From: Diaphorobacter sp. HDW4A
GTDB lineage: Bacteria; Pseudomonadota; Gammaproteobacteria; Burkholderiales; Burkholderiaceae_C
Direction: 5' to 3'
Assembly: GCF_011305995.1 (NCBI RefSeq)
Contig: NZ_CP049910.1
Coordinates: forward strand, 1,984,001 to 2,048,000
Length of the DNA: 64,000 nt
Shown here piece after piece: positions 8,631-17,163 of the stretch. The position numbers and the translations under genes were made by a program. The number at the start of each line of letters is the position of its first letter. The first letter of the stretch is position 1. A model generated the notes under the pieces. That model worked only from the letters and a program-made list of their open reading frames with translations. It searched no databases and was not told the origin of the DNA.

Positions 8631-9803
8631 ATGACAATCAAACGAAAAGCCTGCATTGCAGGGATATTTGAGCATCCCACACGCAAGGCGACGGACAAGT
8701 CGGTGGCGCAACTGCACGCCGAATGCGCGCAGGGCGCGTTGGCCGACGCGGGGCTGAGCAAGGACGACGTCGATGCCTATTTCTGCGCGGGCGACGCGCC
8801 CGGATTCGGCGTGATGGCGATTGCGGATTACATGAATCTGCGTCCGCGTCACATCGACACGACGGAGACTGGCGGCTCGTCCTATCTCATCCACGTGGCG
8901 CATGCCGCGCAGGCCATCGCACTGGGCAAGTGCAACGTGGCGTTGATCACGCTCGCGGGCCGGCCGCGCTCCGAAGGCAGCTCGGGCACGGTGGTGCGTG
9001 GTGCTTTCCTCAATCCCAACGTACCGGAGTCCCCGTTCGAGCTGCCGTATGGCATTGCCTTGGTCAACGGCTATGCGATGGCGGCCATGCGGCACATGCA
9101 CGAGTTCGGAACGACCTGCGAACAGCTGGCCTGGGTGAAGGTTGCCGCGTCGCATCACGCGCAGTGGAACGAGCACGCCATGCTGCGTGAGCTGGTCACT
9201 GTCGATGACGTGCTGCAGTCGCCGATGATTGCAGACCCATTGCGCCGCATGGATTGCTGTGTGGTTTCGGATGGCGGCGGTGCGTTGATTGTCACCAGGC
9301 CCGAGATCGCGCGCAGTCTCAAGAAGCCCGTCGTGAACATTCTGGGTGCCGGAGAGGCCGTCAAAGGCCAGAGCGGTGGTGATGTGGACCTCACCTATAC
9401 CGGAGCGCGCCAATCGGGTGCGGCCGCGTTCGAGGAGGCTGGCGTGAGGCCGTCCGACATCCGGTATGCATCGATCTACGACAGCTTCACCATCACGGTG
9501 CTCATGCAACTGGAGGATCTCGGCTTCTGCAAGAAGGGCGAGGGCGGCAAGTTCGTCGCCGACGGAAATCTGATCTCCGGCATCGGCCGCCTTCCCATCA
9601 ACACCGATGGCGGCGGGCTGTGCAATAACCATCCGGCCAATCGCGGTGGCATCACCAAGGTCATCGAGGCGGTGCGTCAGCTGCGCGGCGAGGCACATCC
9701 CAAAGTGCAGGTTCCCGACTGCCATCTCGCGTTGGCGCATGGCACGGGCGGCTCCATCGGAACGCGCCACGGCAGTGCCACGCTGGTGCTGGAGCGGGTG
9801 TGA
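8631..9803 (+). CDS. Thiolase-like (SCP-2/Ltp type) protein, no nucleophilic Cys
   Basis: A 390-residue thiolase-fold protein of the SCP-2/lipid-transfer group. The segment DTTETGGSSYL (near residue 82) sits where thiolases have their acylated Cys, and no Cys is present there. The family segments YDSFTITVLMQLEDLGFC and CNNHPANRGG, and the C-terminal AHGTGGSIGTRHGSATLVL, are clear. The ATG follows AGGAG with 10-nt spacing; an ATG 8 nt earlier stops at once. It is followed by a DUF35 gene. Thiolase-like/DUF35 pairs such as Ltp2-ChsH2 act as retro-aldolases on beta-hydroxyacyl-CoAs, a plausible role here. Confidence 0.85.
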   Translation: MTIKRKACIAGIFEHPTRKATDKSVAQLHAECAQGALADAGLSKDDVDAYFCAGDAPGFGVMAIADYMNLRPRHIDTTETGGSSYLIHVAHAAQAIALGKCNVALITLAGRPRSEGSSGTVVRGAFLNPNVPESPFELPYGIALVNGYAMAAMRHMHEFGTTCEQLAWVKVAASHHAQWNEHAMLRELVTVDDVLQSPMIADPLRRMDCCVVSDGGGALIVTRPEIARSLKKPVVNILGAGEAVKGQSGGDVDLTYTGARQSGAAAFEEAGVRPSDIRYASIYDSFTITVLMQLEDLGFCKKGEGGKFVADGNLISGIGRLPINTDGGGLCNNHPANRGGITKVIEAVRQLRGEAHPKVQVPDCHLALAHGTGGSIGTRHGSATLVLERV

Positions 9804-9873
9804 TCGACGGGTGTGTGAAGCGCCGCACGACGGCTTGCTGCGGCAAATGTTCGGATCGAACGGAGACAACAGG

Positions 9874-10284
9874 ATGAGCAAGAATTTCAAGGACCGCGAA
9901 ATCAACGTGGAGCCCGCGATGAACATCGGCGACGAGCCCTACTTTGCGGCCGCTGCCGAAGGCCGGTTGCTGCTGAAGAAGTGCCAAGACTGCGGTCGCC
10001 ATCACCACTATCCGCGCGGCATCTGCCCGTTCTGCTTCAGCAGCGCGGTGCAATGGACCGATGCCGCTGGGAAGGGCTCCATCTACAGCTGCACCGTTGT
10101 GCGCAAGGGGGGTTCCGAGCCCTTCTGTCTCGCCTATGTCGAGCTGGACGAAGGCCCGCGGATGCTGACCAACATCGTCGACTGCGATCTGGATGCCGTG
10201 CGGATCGGGCAGCCCGTGCAGGTGACATTCAAGAAGACGGTGAGGGGAACCTCTCTGCCGATGTTCACGCCGACGGACCGCTGA
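9874..10284 (+). CDS. DUF35 Zn-ribbon/OB-fold protein (thiolase partner)
   Basis: A 136-residue Zn-ribbon plus OB-fold protein. The ribbon is complete: two CxxC pairs (CQDC and CPFC) near residues 36-54 separated by HHHYPRG. An OB-fold follows (GSIYSCTVVRKG to GQPVQVTF). Such proteins bind acyl-CoA-handling thiolase-like enzymes and are needed for their activity. It lies 70 nt after the thiolase-like gene and presumably forms a complex with it. The start follows an ACAGG ribosome site; open frame upstream lacks the family N-terminus. Confidence 0.9.
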   Translation: MSKNFKDREINVEPAMNIGDEPYFAAAAEGRLLLKKCQDCGRHHHYPRGICPFCFSSAVQWTDAAGKGSIYSCTVVRKGGSEPFCLAYVELDEGPRMLTNIVDCDLDAVRIGQPVQVTFKKTVRGTSLPMFTPTDR

Positions 10285-10304
10285 TCGCCATGGAGACCAT
10301 GTCA

Positions 10305-11669
10305 ATGAAGAACACGGCAATGATGTCCATCGCGCGTTTTGCGAGTTCATTCGATGCCTCGCGGCTGGACGAACGACATTACCGACAGGTGTCGCGCGCT
10401 TTGCTCGACACCTGCGCTGCAGGGATGGCCGGGCGCCCGGAACCCGCCAGCCTGATCGCGGCAAGGTATGCCGCCGAACTGGGTGCGGGATCAGGCAGCC
10501 GGCTATGGGGCGACGCGTCTGCTCAACCCGTGGACCCGGAAGCCGCAGCGCTCTGCAACGGCGTCGCTGCCCATGTGCTCGACTACGACGACGTCACCGA
10601 GCCCATGCGCGGACATCCCAGCGTGGCGCTGCTTCCGGCGCTTCTGGCTCTGGGTGAATCGGTGGATGCCTCCGGCCAGGATCTGGTTTGTGCATATGTC
10701 GTCGGCTTCGAAGTGCTGTGCCGCCTCTCGCGCACGATGGCCAATGCGCACTACGTCAAAGGCTGGCACTCCACATCGTCGCTCGGCACCTTGGCGGCAA
10801 CCGTGGCTTGTGGGCGATTGCTTCATCTGAACGAAGACCAGATCGCCGATGCAGTAGGTCTTGCCATCGCGCAGAGCGCAGGCGTGCGCGCCAATTTCGG
10901 CAGCATGGCCAAGTCGTTTCAGGCTGGGCAATGTGGAGCGGCGGCGGCGGTGCGCGCGGTCAGACTGGCGCGCCTTGGATTGACGTCGTCGAGAGGGGCA
11001 CTCGATGGTGCCTTCGGTTTCATGCAGCTTTACGCCCAGGGAGAGTCTCTCGATGGGGTGTTCTCCGACATGCAAGGCGGCGAAGAGCTGGAGCTGGAAC
11101 TGATCCGCAGCGGACTGGAGATCAAGAAATACCCGATGTGCTACGCCACGCACCGCGCGGTCGATGGCCTTCTGGAGCTGCGTGCCGAGCATGGGTTCTC
11201 GCTGGCGGACATCGAGAGCATCCGCGTGGTCGCAAGTCCCGGTGCGCTGGTGGCACTGATCCACACCCGGCCCGTGACGGGATTGGAAGGCAAGTTCAGC
11301 ATGCAGTACGCCCTGACGGCCGCGGCGCTGGACGGTGCCGTGAGCCTGGCCAGCTTCACCGATTCTGCGGTGATGCGCCCGGAGATCCAGACCGCGCTTG
11401 CGCGCGTGACGACGCACGACGGAGAGGGCCCTCTTTCACCGCGATGGAGCAACGTGCAGATAGCGCTGAAAGATGGCCGGATGCTGGAGCGCCGCGTGCA
11501 GACGCTGCGCGGATCGGCCCGCATCCCGCTCGGCGATGGCGAGTTGGAAGCCAAGGTGCAGGACTGCTTTTCGTGGGGCGGTCAATCCGATGCGGCCGCG
11601 TCGTTCATACGGGCCGCAGGCATGCTGAAGGATGTGAGCGTCAAAGAACTGCTGGATGCGATGGTTTGA
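10305..11669 (+). CDS. MmgE/PrpD family protein
   Basis: A protein of about 454 residues in the MmgE/PrpD family, which includes 2-methylcitrate dehydratase and cis-aconitate decarboxylase. Family segments visible are LLDTCAAGMAG, LWGDAS, NGVAAHVLDYDD, GHPSVALLPALLALGE, KGWHSTSSLGTLAA and KYPMCYATHRAVDGLLELR. The start at 10305 follows GGAGA with 8-nt spacing; in-frame ATGs at 10290 and 10299 are alternatives. It probably dehydrates or isomerises a hydroxylated di- or tricarboxylic acid, or its CoA ester. It is the last gene of the first plus-strand block, and the next gene is convergent. Confidence 0.85.
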   Translation: MKNTAMMSIARFASSFDASRLDERHYRQVSRALLDTCAAGMAGRPEPASLIAARYAAELGAGSGSRLWGDASAQPVDPEAAALCNGVAAHVLDYDDVTEPMRGHPSVALLPALLALGESVDASGQDLVCAYVVGFEVLCRLSRTMANAHYVKGWHSTSSLGTLAATVACGRLLHLNEDQIADAVGLAIAQSAGVRANFGSMAKSFQAGQCGAAAAVRAVRLARLGLTSSRGALDGAFGFMQLYAQGESLDGVFSDMQGGEELELELIRSGLEIKKYPMCYATHRAVDGLLELRAEHGFSLADIESIRVVASPGALVALIHTRPVTGLEGKFSMQYALTAAALDGAVSLASFTDSAVMRPEIQTALARVTTHDGEGPLSPRWSNVQIALKDGRMLERRVQTLRGSARIPLGDGELEAKVQDCFSWGGQSDAAASFIRAAGMLKDVSVKELLDAMV

Positions 11670-11682
11670 CGGCAGCGCACGC

Positions 11683-12306
11683 TCAGTCTTTGGTTGGGGT
11701 CCCGGACTTGAATAGGTGGATGGTTTCGCCGCGTGAAAGCATCTCCACCAGCTGGGAAATGCGTCTGGCGCGGGTCTCGTGTTTCACTGCCGTCTGGATG
11801 CGCCACAGCACCGCGTAGCGATTGGCTGCGTTGACCGTGGCAAAGAACGCCTTGGCCTTTGGATTGGCTTCGAGCGCGACGAGCAAATCATCGGGGATCG
11901 TGGACGTGCGTGCGCCGTCATAGGCCCGCGCCCATCGCCCGTCAGCTTTGGCGGCTTCTATCTGCGCATGGCCCGGCGCCTGCATGCGACCGGCTTCGAT
12001 CAGCGCAGCGACCTTGTCGACGTTGACTTTTGACCAGATGCTGCGCGCGCGTCGCGGCGTGAAGCGCTGGAGAAAATGCTGGTCGTCGAGGCCCTTCTTC
12101 TGGCCATCGATCCAGCCCCAGCACAGCGCGATCTCGACGGCCTCCGGGTAAGTGACGCTGGGTTCATTCGCGCCGCGCTTGGCGATCTTGAGCCAGAGAC
12201 CGTCGGAGCTGGCGTGATGTTTCTTGAGCCAGGCTTCGAAAGCCCTGGCGCTCTTGAACAGGGTCGGGGCCGGGTCGAGTGGGGTGGTGGATTTGGCAGC
12301 GCTCAT
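11683..12306 (-). CDS. YdeI/OmpD-associated family protein
   Basis: A protein of about 207 residues with the YdeI (bacteriocin-protection, OmpD-associated) pattern: AFEAWLKKHHASSDGLWLKIAKRG, then YPEAVEIALCWGWIDGQKKGLDD and FTPRRARSIWSKVN in the N-terminal half. The basic C-terminal helix (RRISQLVEMLSRGE) is typical. A start eight codons upstream (12330) is also possible; neither has a strong ribosome site. It is unrelated to the surrounding catabolic genes and lies in the opposite direction. The molecular function of the family is not well established. Confidence 0.8.
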   Translation of the reverse strand: MSAAKSTTPLDPAPTLFKSARAFEAWLKKHHASSDGLWLKIAKRGANEPSVTYPEAVEIALCWGWIDGQKKGLDDQHFLQRFTPRRARSIWSKVNVDKVAALIEAGRMQAPGHAQIEAAKADGRWARAYDGARTSTIPDDLLVALEANPKAKAFFATVNAANRYAVLWRIQTAVKHETRARRISQLVEMLSRGETIHLFKSGTPTKD

Positions 12307-12385
12307 CACCCGGAGTGTGCCGCAAGACACTTGCGCGGGTTGCCGCGCAGTGTCGTGGGATCGGGGTTCTGAATTGCCGAATGCT

Positions 12386-13390
12386 TCAGGTCACCTTGAT
12401 GTTCAGGCGTTGAATCACTTCCCGAAAGCGCTTGATCTCATTGCGGTAGAAGACGTTCAGTTCGTCAGCAGGGAGATAGGTGGGCTCGATGCTCTGGGTG
12501 AGCATCTTCTCGCGGACCTCCTCCTTGGCGAGTGCCTCCTTGGCGGCTGCGGACATGCGGTCGAGCATGTCCTTGGGGCTTCCGCTGCGCGCGAACAGGC
12601 CGTACCACTGCGTGACTTCGACACCCTTGTATCCGGCTTCTTCCACGGTGTGCACGTCAGGCAATGTAGATGCGCGGCGTGATGACGCCACCGCGAGCGC
12701 CTTGACCTTGCCGGACTTGATGCCTACGGTCGCGGGGCCTACGCCCACAAAGGCGAGAGCGAGCTGGCCTCCCATCACTTCCTGAATGGCGGGGACGTCG
12801 CCCTTGTAGGGCACATGGACCATGTCCAGCTTCGTTGCGGTTTTGAAGATCTCTCCGCACAGATGCCCCGATCCGCCGATGCCGCTGCTACCGAACGCCA
12901 GCTTGCCGGGGTTCTTTTTTGCGTAGGCGATCAGGTCGGCGACGCTGTTGATTCCGAGCTCGGTGCTGACGGCCAGCACGACCGGCACGGCAGCGACCAT
13001 GCACACGGGCGCGAAATCCTTCAGTGCATCGAAGGGCTGGTTGGGGTAGAGCGTCGGGTTGGTGCCATGCGTTGCCGAATTGCCCATCAACAGCGTCTGG
13101 CCATCCGGCGGTTGCTTGGCCACGAACGCCGTGCCGATGTTGCCGTTGGCGCCGGCGCGGTTGTCCACTACGAAGGTGGTGCCGAGACTCTTGCCCATAT
13201 TCTCGGCCAGAAGGCGGCACAGCAGATCGTTGGTGCCACCGGCCACGAACGGCGAGACCATGGTGACGGGCCGGGTGCTCAGGGGGGCAGCCATGGTCCA
13301 AGGCGCCGTGGCACCCAGGGCAAGCGCGGTCGCTAATGTGCGCCGTTGACGTGCGTGCTGGGTGAGTCTCCGTGATTTTTCTGTGTTCAT
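12386..13390 (-). CDS. Bug/TctC family solute receptor
   Basis: A 334-residue periplasmic receptor of the Bug family. A basic N-terminus and hydrophobic stretch (LATALALGATAPWTMAA) form the signal peptide. It is followed by RPVTMVSPFVAGGTNDLLCR, then NIGTAFVAKQPPDGQTLL and HVPYKGDVPAIQEVMGG. It is the second of three Bug receptors here and reads away from the SDR operon, sharing a palindrome-rich divergent promoter with it. It probably binds a carboxylate related to the pathway. Confidence 0.9.
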   Translation of the reverse strand: MNTEKSRRLTQHARQRRTLATALALGATAPWTMAAPLSTRPVTMVSPFVAGGTNDLLCRLLAENMGKSLGTTFVVDNRAGANGNIGTAFVAKQPPDGQTLLMGNSATHGTNPTLYPNQPFDALKDFAPVCMVAAVPVVLAVSTELGINSVADLIAYAKKNPGKLAFGSSGIGGSGHLCGEIFKTATKLDMVHVPYKGDVPAIQEVMGGQLALAFVGVGPATVGIKSGKVKALAVASSRRASTLPDVHTVEEAGYKGVEVTQWYGLFARSGSPKDMLDRMSAAAKEALAKEEVREKMLTQSIEPTYLPADELNVFYRNEIKRFREVIQRLNIKVT

Positions 13391-13547
13391 GATGAGATGA
13401 AAGAGTGGTCGGAATCGGTGGCAGGTGCAAGCACGGTCCGCAGTCGCCGAGAGGGCGATGGTTGAACTTTGGCATGAAGACCGGGCTTGCGCCGAGGCGA
13501 TGGTTTTCTGTCCGCCGCCGGTGATGCTTGTTTCATATTTCGCACTG

Positions 13548-13562
13548 CGAATAAACTATTCG
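13548..13562. promoter_or_regulatory. Operator-like palindrome CGAATA-N3-TATTCG
   Basis: A perfect inverted repeat with 6-bp arms and a 3-nt centre. A second pair of arms, TATTTCG (13536-13542) and CGAAATA (13561-13567), overlaps it. It lies about 160 bp upstream of the Bug receptor start on the minus strand. It shares the TTCG/CGAA core with the larger palindrome next to the SDR gene, which suggests one regulator binding both. Function is inferred. Confidence 0.45.
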
Positions 13563-13711
13563 AAATAATTTAGCACAGCCCCCAAGAGACGCACTAGGGA
13601 AACACCCGCATATGGATGGATGCACGGTCGGTGCGACCGTCAACTGCGCATTGGCGTACTTGCACGCGAAACCTAGGGTTAACTCTAGTACTCGAATTGA
13701 GATAGCGTATT

Positions 13712-13750
13712 AAATTCGCTTCATCGAAATCAATTCGATGTATCGAATTT
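13712..13750. promoter_or_regulatory. 39-bp interrupted palindrome just upstream of SDR operon
   Basis: Inner arms CATCGAA (13722-13728) and TTCGATG (13734-13740) flank ATCAA. Outer arms AAATTCG (13712-13718) and CGAATTT (13744-13750) are also perfectly complementary. Overall 15 of 17 arm positions pair. It ends 13 nt before the SDR start codon and so would overlap the promoter or ribosome site. It is probably the operator of a dimeric or tetrameric regulator, perhaps the IclR protein encoded at the far end of the operon. Confidence 0.6.
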
Positions 13751-13763
13751 AACAGGTGACTTC

Positions 13764-14516
13764 ATGGACTTGGGTTTGTTGGAACGCGTAGTGATCATTT
13801 CCGGTGCTGGTCGCGGGATTGGTCGGGTCACGGCTCTCACGTTTGCGCAGGAAGGTGCGCGCGTGGTGGTCTGCGATGTGGATCTCGAAGCCGCCCAGCA
13901 GGTGGTGGGCGAGATCGAGGCGGCCGGTGGTGCGGGCATGGCATCGCGCTGCGATGTGCGTGATGAGTCGCAGGTCCAGTCGGTGGTGAACGAAGCGATT
14001 GCGCGATTCGGCCGGGTCGACGTGATGGTGAACAACGCCGGCATCTCCAAGGACGTGTCCCTGCTCAAGATGACCGAAGAGCAGTGGGATTGGGTGATGG
14101 ACGTGAACGTGAAGGGCTCCTTCCACTTCTGCCGCGCGGTGCTGCCGTCGATGCGCGAGAACAAGTGGGGACGCATCATCAATCTGTCCTCGCGCTCGAT
14201 GTTCGGCAACCCCGGCCAGACGAACTACACGGCCTCCAAGATGGCGATCATCGGCTTCACGCGCTCGCTGTCGCTCGAGCAAGCGCGCCATGGCATCACG
14301 GTGAATTCCGTCGCGCCGGGCTTCGTCGAGACCGAAGGCATGAAGGGGCTGGAGATCTATCCGCGCCTGCGTGAGATGGCATTGGCGAAGAATCCGGTCG
14401 GCTTTCTGGGCGAGCCCAAGGACATCGCCGGAATGATCACCTTCCTCGCGTCAGAGCAGGCACGCTACGTCACCGGCACCAATGTGCTTGTGACCGGTGG
14501 CCGTTTCTCATCCTGA
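13764..14516 (+). CDS. SDR family oxidoreductase (FabG-like)
   Basis: A 250-residue short-chain dehydrogenase. The cofactor motif is GAGRGIGR (residues about 14-21), NNAG follows at about residue 90, and the catalytic Ser and YTASK (Tyr-x3-Lys) are present in the middle. The C-terminus GTNVLVTGG is typical of 3-hydroxyacyl-CoA or 3-oxoacyl reductases. AGGTGA precedes the ATG. As first gene of the second plus-strand block, next to a MaoC hydratase, it probably oxidises the 3-hydroxyacyl-CoA made by that hydratase. Confidence 0.9.
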   Translation: MDLGLLERVVIISGAGRGIGRVTALTFAQEGARVVVCDVDLEAAQQVVGEIEAAGGAGMASRCDVRDESQVQSVVNEAIARFGRVDVMVNNAGISKDVSLLKMTEEQWDWVMDVNVKGSFHFCRAVLPSMRENKWGRIINLSSRSMFGNPGQTNYTASKMAIIGFTRSLSLEQARHGITVNSVAPGFVETEGMKGLEIYPRLREMALAKNPVGFLGEPKDIAGMITFLASEQARYVTGTNVLVTGGRFSS

Positions 14517-14547
14517 TTTCCAATGAACGTCTACAGGAGAGAACCGC

Positions 14548-15030
14548 ATGACCACGGCCATCGAAGACATTGAAAGCAAGGTCCTGTACTGGGACGATCT
14601 GCCGGTGGGGGCGAGCTATCTCACCCCGTCGCGCACCATCACGGAAGCAGACGTTGGCGCATTTGCGGGGCTGACCGCAGATTTCAACAGCCTGCATGTA
14701 GACGACGTCTATGCCAGGAGCACCCTATTCGGCCAGCGCGTGGCGCATGGGCTGCTGGTGGCCTGCGTCAGCGTGGGTCTGGTGACCCGCAGCCGCGTGC
14801 ACCAGTTCATGGAGAAGGCGCAGATCGCGGTGCTGGAAAACAAGCTCCAGTTTCCCAGCCCGACCTTCATCGGCGACACCGTCACCGTGCGCGTCGAAGT
14901 GCTCGAGCAGCGCGAAACCAAGAAGAAGGAGCGCGGCATTCTGATCGTTCGCCGCCTCACCACCAAGCAGACGGGCGAAGTGGTCGTCGATTCGACGGTC
15001 GCCATGCTGATGCACAGAAAGCCCGAGTAA
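14548..15030 (+). CDS. MaoC family (R)-hydratase
   Basis: A 160-residue single hot-dog MaoC protein. The hydratase motif is visible as TADFNSLHVDD near residues 47-57 (Asp and His of the D-x4-H pattern), preceded by RTITEADVGAFAGL and followed by GQRVAHGLLVACVS. Unlike the split pair at the window start, it has its own complete motif. AGGAGAGAA precedes the ATG. It probably hydrates a trans-2-enoyl-CoA to a 3-hydroxyacyl-CoA, feeding the SDR encoded just before it. Confidence 0.9.
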   Translation: MTTAIEDIESKVLYWDDLPVGASYLTPSRTITEADVGAFAGLTADFNSLHVDDVYARSTLFGQRVAHGLLVACVSVGLVTRSRVHQFMEKAQIAVLENKLQFPSPTFIGDTVTVRVEVLEQRETKKKERGILIVRRLTTKQTGEVVVDSTVAMLMHRKPE

Positions 15031-15036
15031 GACATC

Positions 15037-17160
15037 ATGAGCATCTATACGTTTTCCGATCTCACCAAGCTGGCCCTGCCCGATTCCATCGCTCTGATCG
15101 GGGCCTCAGAAAAGCCTGAAAGCATTGGCGGCCGCACGCTGGACAACATTGTCCAGCACTCGCAGTACAAGGGCCGCTTGCATCTGGTGAATCCCACGCG
15201 ACAGACGATTCACGACATGCCATGCTTTCCGTCGGTCTCTGCGATCGATGATCCCGTCGATGTCGCGCTGATCACTGTGCGTGCCGATCATGTGTTGCCG
15301 TCGCTGCGCGAATGCGCGGCCAAGGGCGTGAAGTTCGCCATCATCCAGAGCTCGGGCTTCGGTGAAGTGAACGAAGAGGGCAAGCGCATGGAGCAGGAGA
15401 TGCTGGCGATTGCGCGCGCAAGCGGCATGCGCATCTACGGTCCGAATTGTCCGGGGCTGAACAACATCAACGCGCGTCTAGGCATGACCTTCTCGCCAGC
15501 GTTCAAGCTCGACCTGATGCCGGGCCCGATCGGCCTCGCCACGCAAGGCGGCGGCATGGGGCGCACCGTGCTGCAGGCCATGGCGCGCGGCATGGGCACG
15601 GGTCTGTGGTTCTCGGCGGGCAACGAGGTGGATCTGGAGGTCAGCGACTTCATCCACTACATGGCGACGGCCAGCGACATCAAGGTGATCGCCGCCAACA
15701 TCGAAGGCGTGCGCAACGGCCCCAAGTTCCTCGAAGCCTGCCAGCACGCAGCGCGTCAGGGCAAGCCGGTGGTGGCACTGAAGATCGGCAAGTCGGAATA
15801 CGGCGCGAAGGCGGCCGCTTCACATACTGCAGCGATTTCGGGATCGGCGGAAGTCAACAGCGCCGTGTTCAAGGAGCTAGGCGTGGTCGAGGTCAACGAC
15901 ATCGACGAGCTGATCGACACGGCGGCCCTGCTGGCCCATGGCAAGCCGACCGGCAAGGAAAAGATCGCGGTCTTCAGCTACTCGGGCGGCACCGCGGCGT
16001 TCGCGGCCGACCAGATCGGCGCTGGTGACCTCGAGCTTTCGACATTCGGCGAAGGCACACTGGCCAAGCTGCGTGATTGCCTGCCGTCCTTCGCTGCGAT
16101 GAACAACCCCGTTGATACGACCGGCGCGGTGCTAGCGGATCCCGAGATTGGCTACCAATCCCTGAAGGCGATTGCAGAAGACGCCGATGTCGGCATGGTG
16201 TTCTACCCGATCCCGTTCGACTACGGCCGCGACACTGATATTGCCGCGCAGAACGCGGTGCGTGTGAAGAGCGAAATCACCAAACCTCTGATGATGGCGT
16301 GGATGAGCGACAAGCGCGGCCTCGGTCACCAGGTGCTGGTCGACGGCGGAATCGTTCCCGCTGCGTCCATGACCAATGCCGTCCATGCCATGAAGCGCTT
16401 CATTGAATACGGCCAATGGCAGTCGTCGGTGGACGCCGCCTGGGTGCCGTCGTTGTTGAACGCGAAGCCCGCGCACGTTGGCGCAATCCGCACGGCGACG
16501 GAGGCCGAGGGCAAGGCGCTATTGCGCGAGTTCGGCGTGCAGGTGCCTTCGGGCATCGTCGTGCAGGACCGCGACACGGCGGCCCAGGCATTCCGCACGC
16601 TCGCGAAGTCGGTCGTGGTGATGAAGATCGTCAGTTCGCACATCACCCACAAGTCCGACATCGGCGGTGTGAAGCTGCACATTGCTTCGCCCGAACAGGT
16701 CCAGACCGCGTTCGATGACATCACAGCTGCGTTTGCGCAGCACGCGCCGGGCATTCCGTTCGAAGGTGTGCTCGTCGAGGAAATGCAGACCGAGACTTTC
16801 GTCGAGGTGGTGGTGGGCATCCACCGTGACCCGGTGTTCGGCCATGTCTGCACCTTTGGCCTGGGTGGCGTGAGCATGGAGCTCTACAAGGACGTGAGTC
16901 GCCGTCTGCTGCCGCTGACCCCGAAACGCGCCCGAGAAATGATCGACGAGACCCGTTGCGCGCAACTGCTCAAGGGATATCGCGGCAAGCCAGCTATGGA
17001 TGTCGATGCGCTGGTTCAGACGCTGGTCGCCCTCAGCGATCTGGTGACCCAGCGCTCTGATGAACTGGACGAACTCGAAATCAACCCGCTGGCCGTCCTG
17101 CGCGCAGGGCGCGGCGTGGTCGCACTGGATGCCGTGCTGACACTGCGCGGCAAGGAATGA
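15037..17160 (+). CDS. Acyl-CoA synthetase, ADP-forming (fused alpha-beta)
   Basis: A 707-residue NDP-forming acyl-CoA synthetase with both subunits fused. A CoA-binding Rossmann domain starts at ALIGASEKPESIGG (about residues 15-130). A succinyl-CoA-ligase-like region includes AASHTAAISG near residue 265, where the His is the probable phosphorylated residue. An ATP-grasp domain (about 480-700) contains MKIVSSHITHKSDIGGVKLH. It makes an acyl-CoA from a free acid with ATP, yielding ADP and phosphate. It starts 6 nt after the MaoC gene and is the likely activating step of the pathway. Confidence 0.9.
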   Translation: MSIYTFSDLTKLALPDSIALIGASEKPESIGGRTLDNIVQHSQYKGRLHLVNPTRQTIHDMPCFPSVSAIDDPVDVALITVRADHVLPSLRECAAKGVKFAIIQSSGFGEVNEEGKRMEQEMLAIARASGMRIYGPNCPGLNNINARLGMTFSPAFKLDLMPGPIGLATQGGGMGRTVLQAMARGMGTGLWFSAGNEVDLEVSDFIHYMATASDIKVIAANIEGVRNGPKFLEACQHAARQGKPVVALKIGKSEYGAKAAASHTAAISGSAEVNSAVFKELGVVEVNDIDELIDTAALLAHGKPTGKEKIAVFSYSGGTAAFAADQIGAGDLELSTFGEGTLAKLRDCLPSFAAMNNPVDTTGAVLADPEIGYQSLKAIAEDADVGMVFYPIPFDYGRDTDIAAQNAVRVKSEITKPLMMAWMSDKRGLGHQVLVDGGIVPAASMTNAVHAMKRFIEYGQWQSSVDAAWVPSLLNAKPAHVGAIRTATEAEGKALLREFGVQVPSGIVVQDRDTAAQAFRTLAKSVVVMKIVSSHITHKSDIGGVKLHIASPEQVQTAFDDITAAFAQHAPGIPFEGVLVEEMQTETFVEVVVGIHRDPVFGHVCTFGLGGVSMELYKDVSRRLLPLTPKRAREMIDETRCAQLLKGYRGKPAMDVDALVQTLVALSDLVTQRSDELDELEINPLAVLRAGRGVVALDAVLTLRGKE

Positions 17161-17163
17161 ATC

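Larger units (their letters stand above)
13391..13763. other. Divergent intergenic region with TTCGAA-type half-sites
   Basis: This 373-bp spacer separates the minus-strand Bug receptor from the plus-strand SDR operon. No convincing gene is seen. Its 3' part is AT-rich and holds several TTCG/CGAA-type half-sites arranged as two palindromes, one near each gene, so it is most likely a shared regulatory region. Codon-like signal is absent in all frames. Confidence 0.6.
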
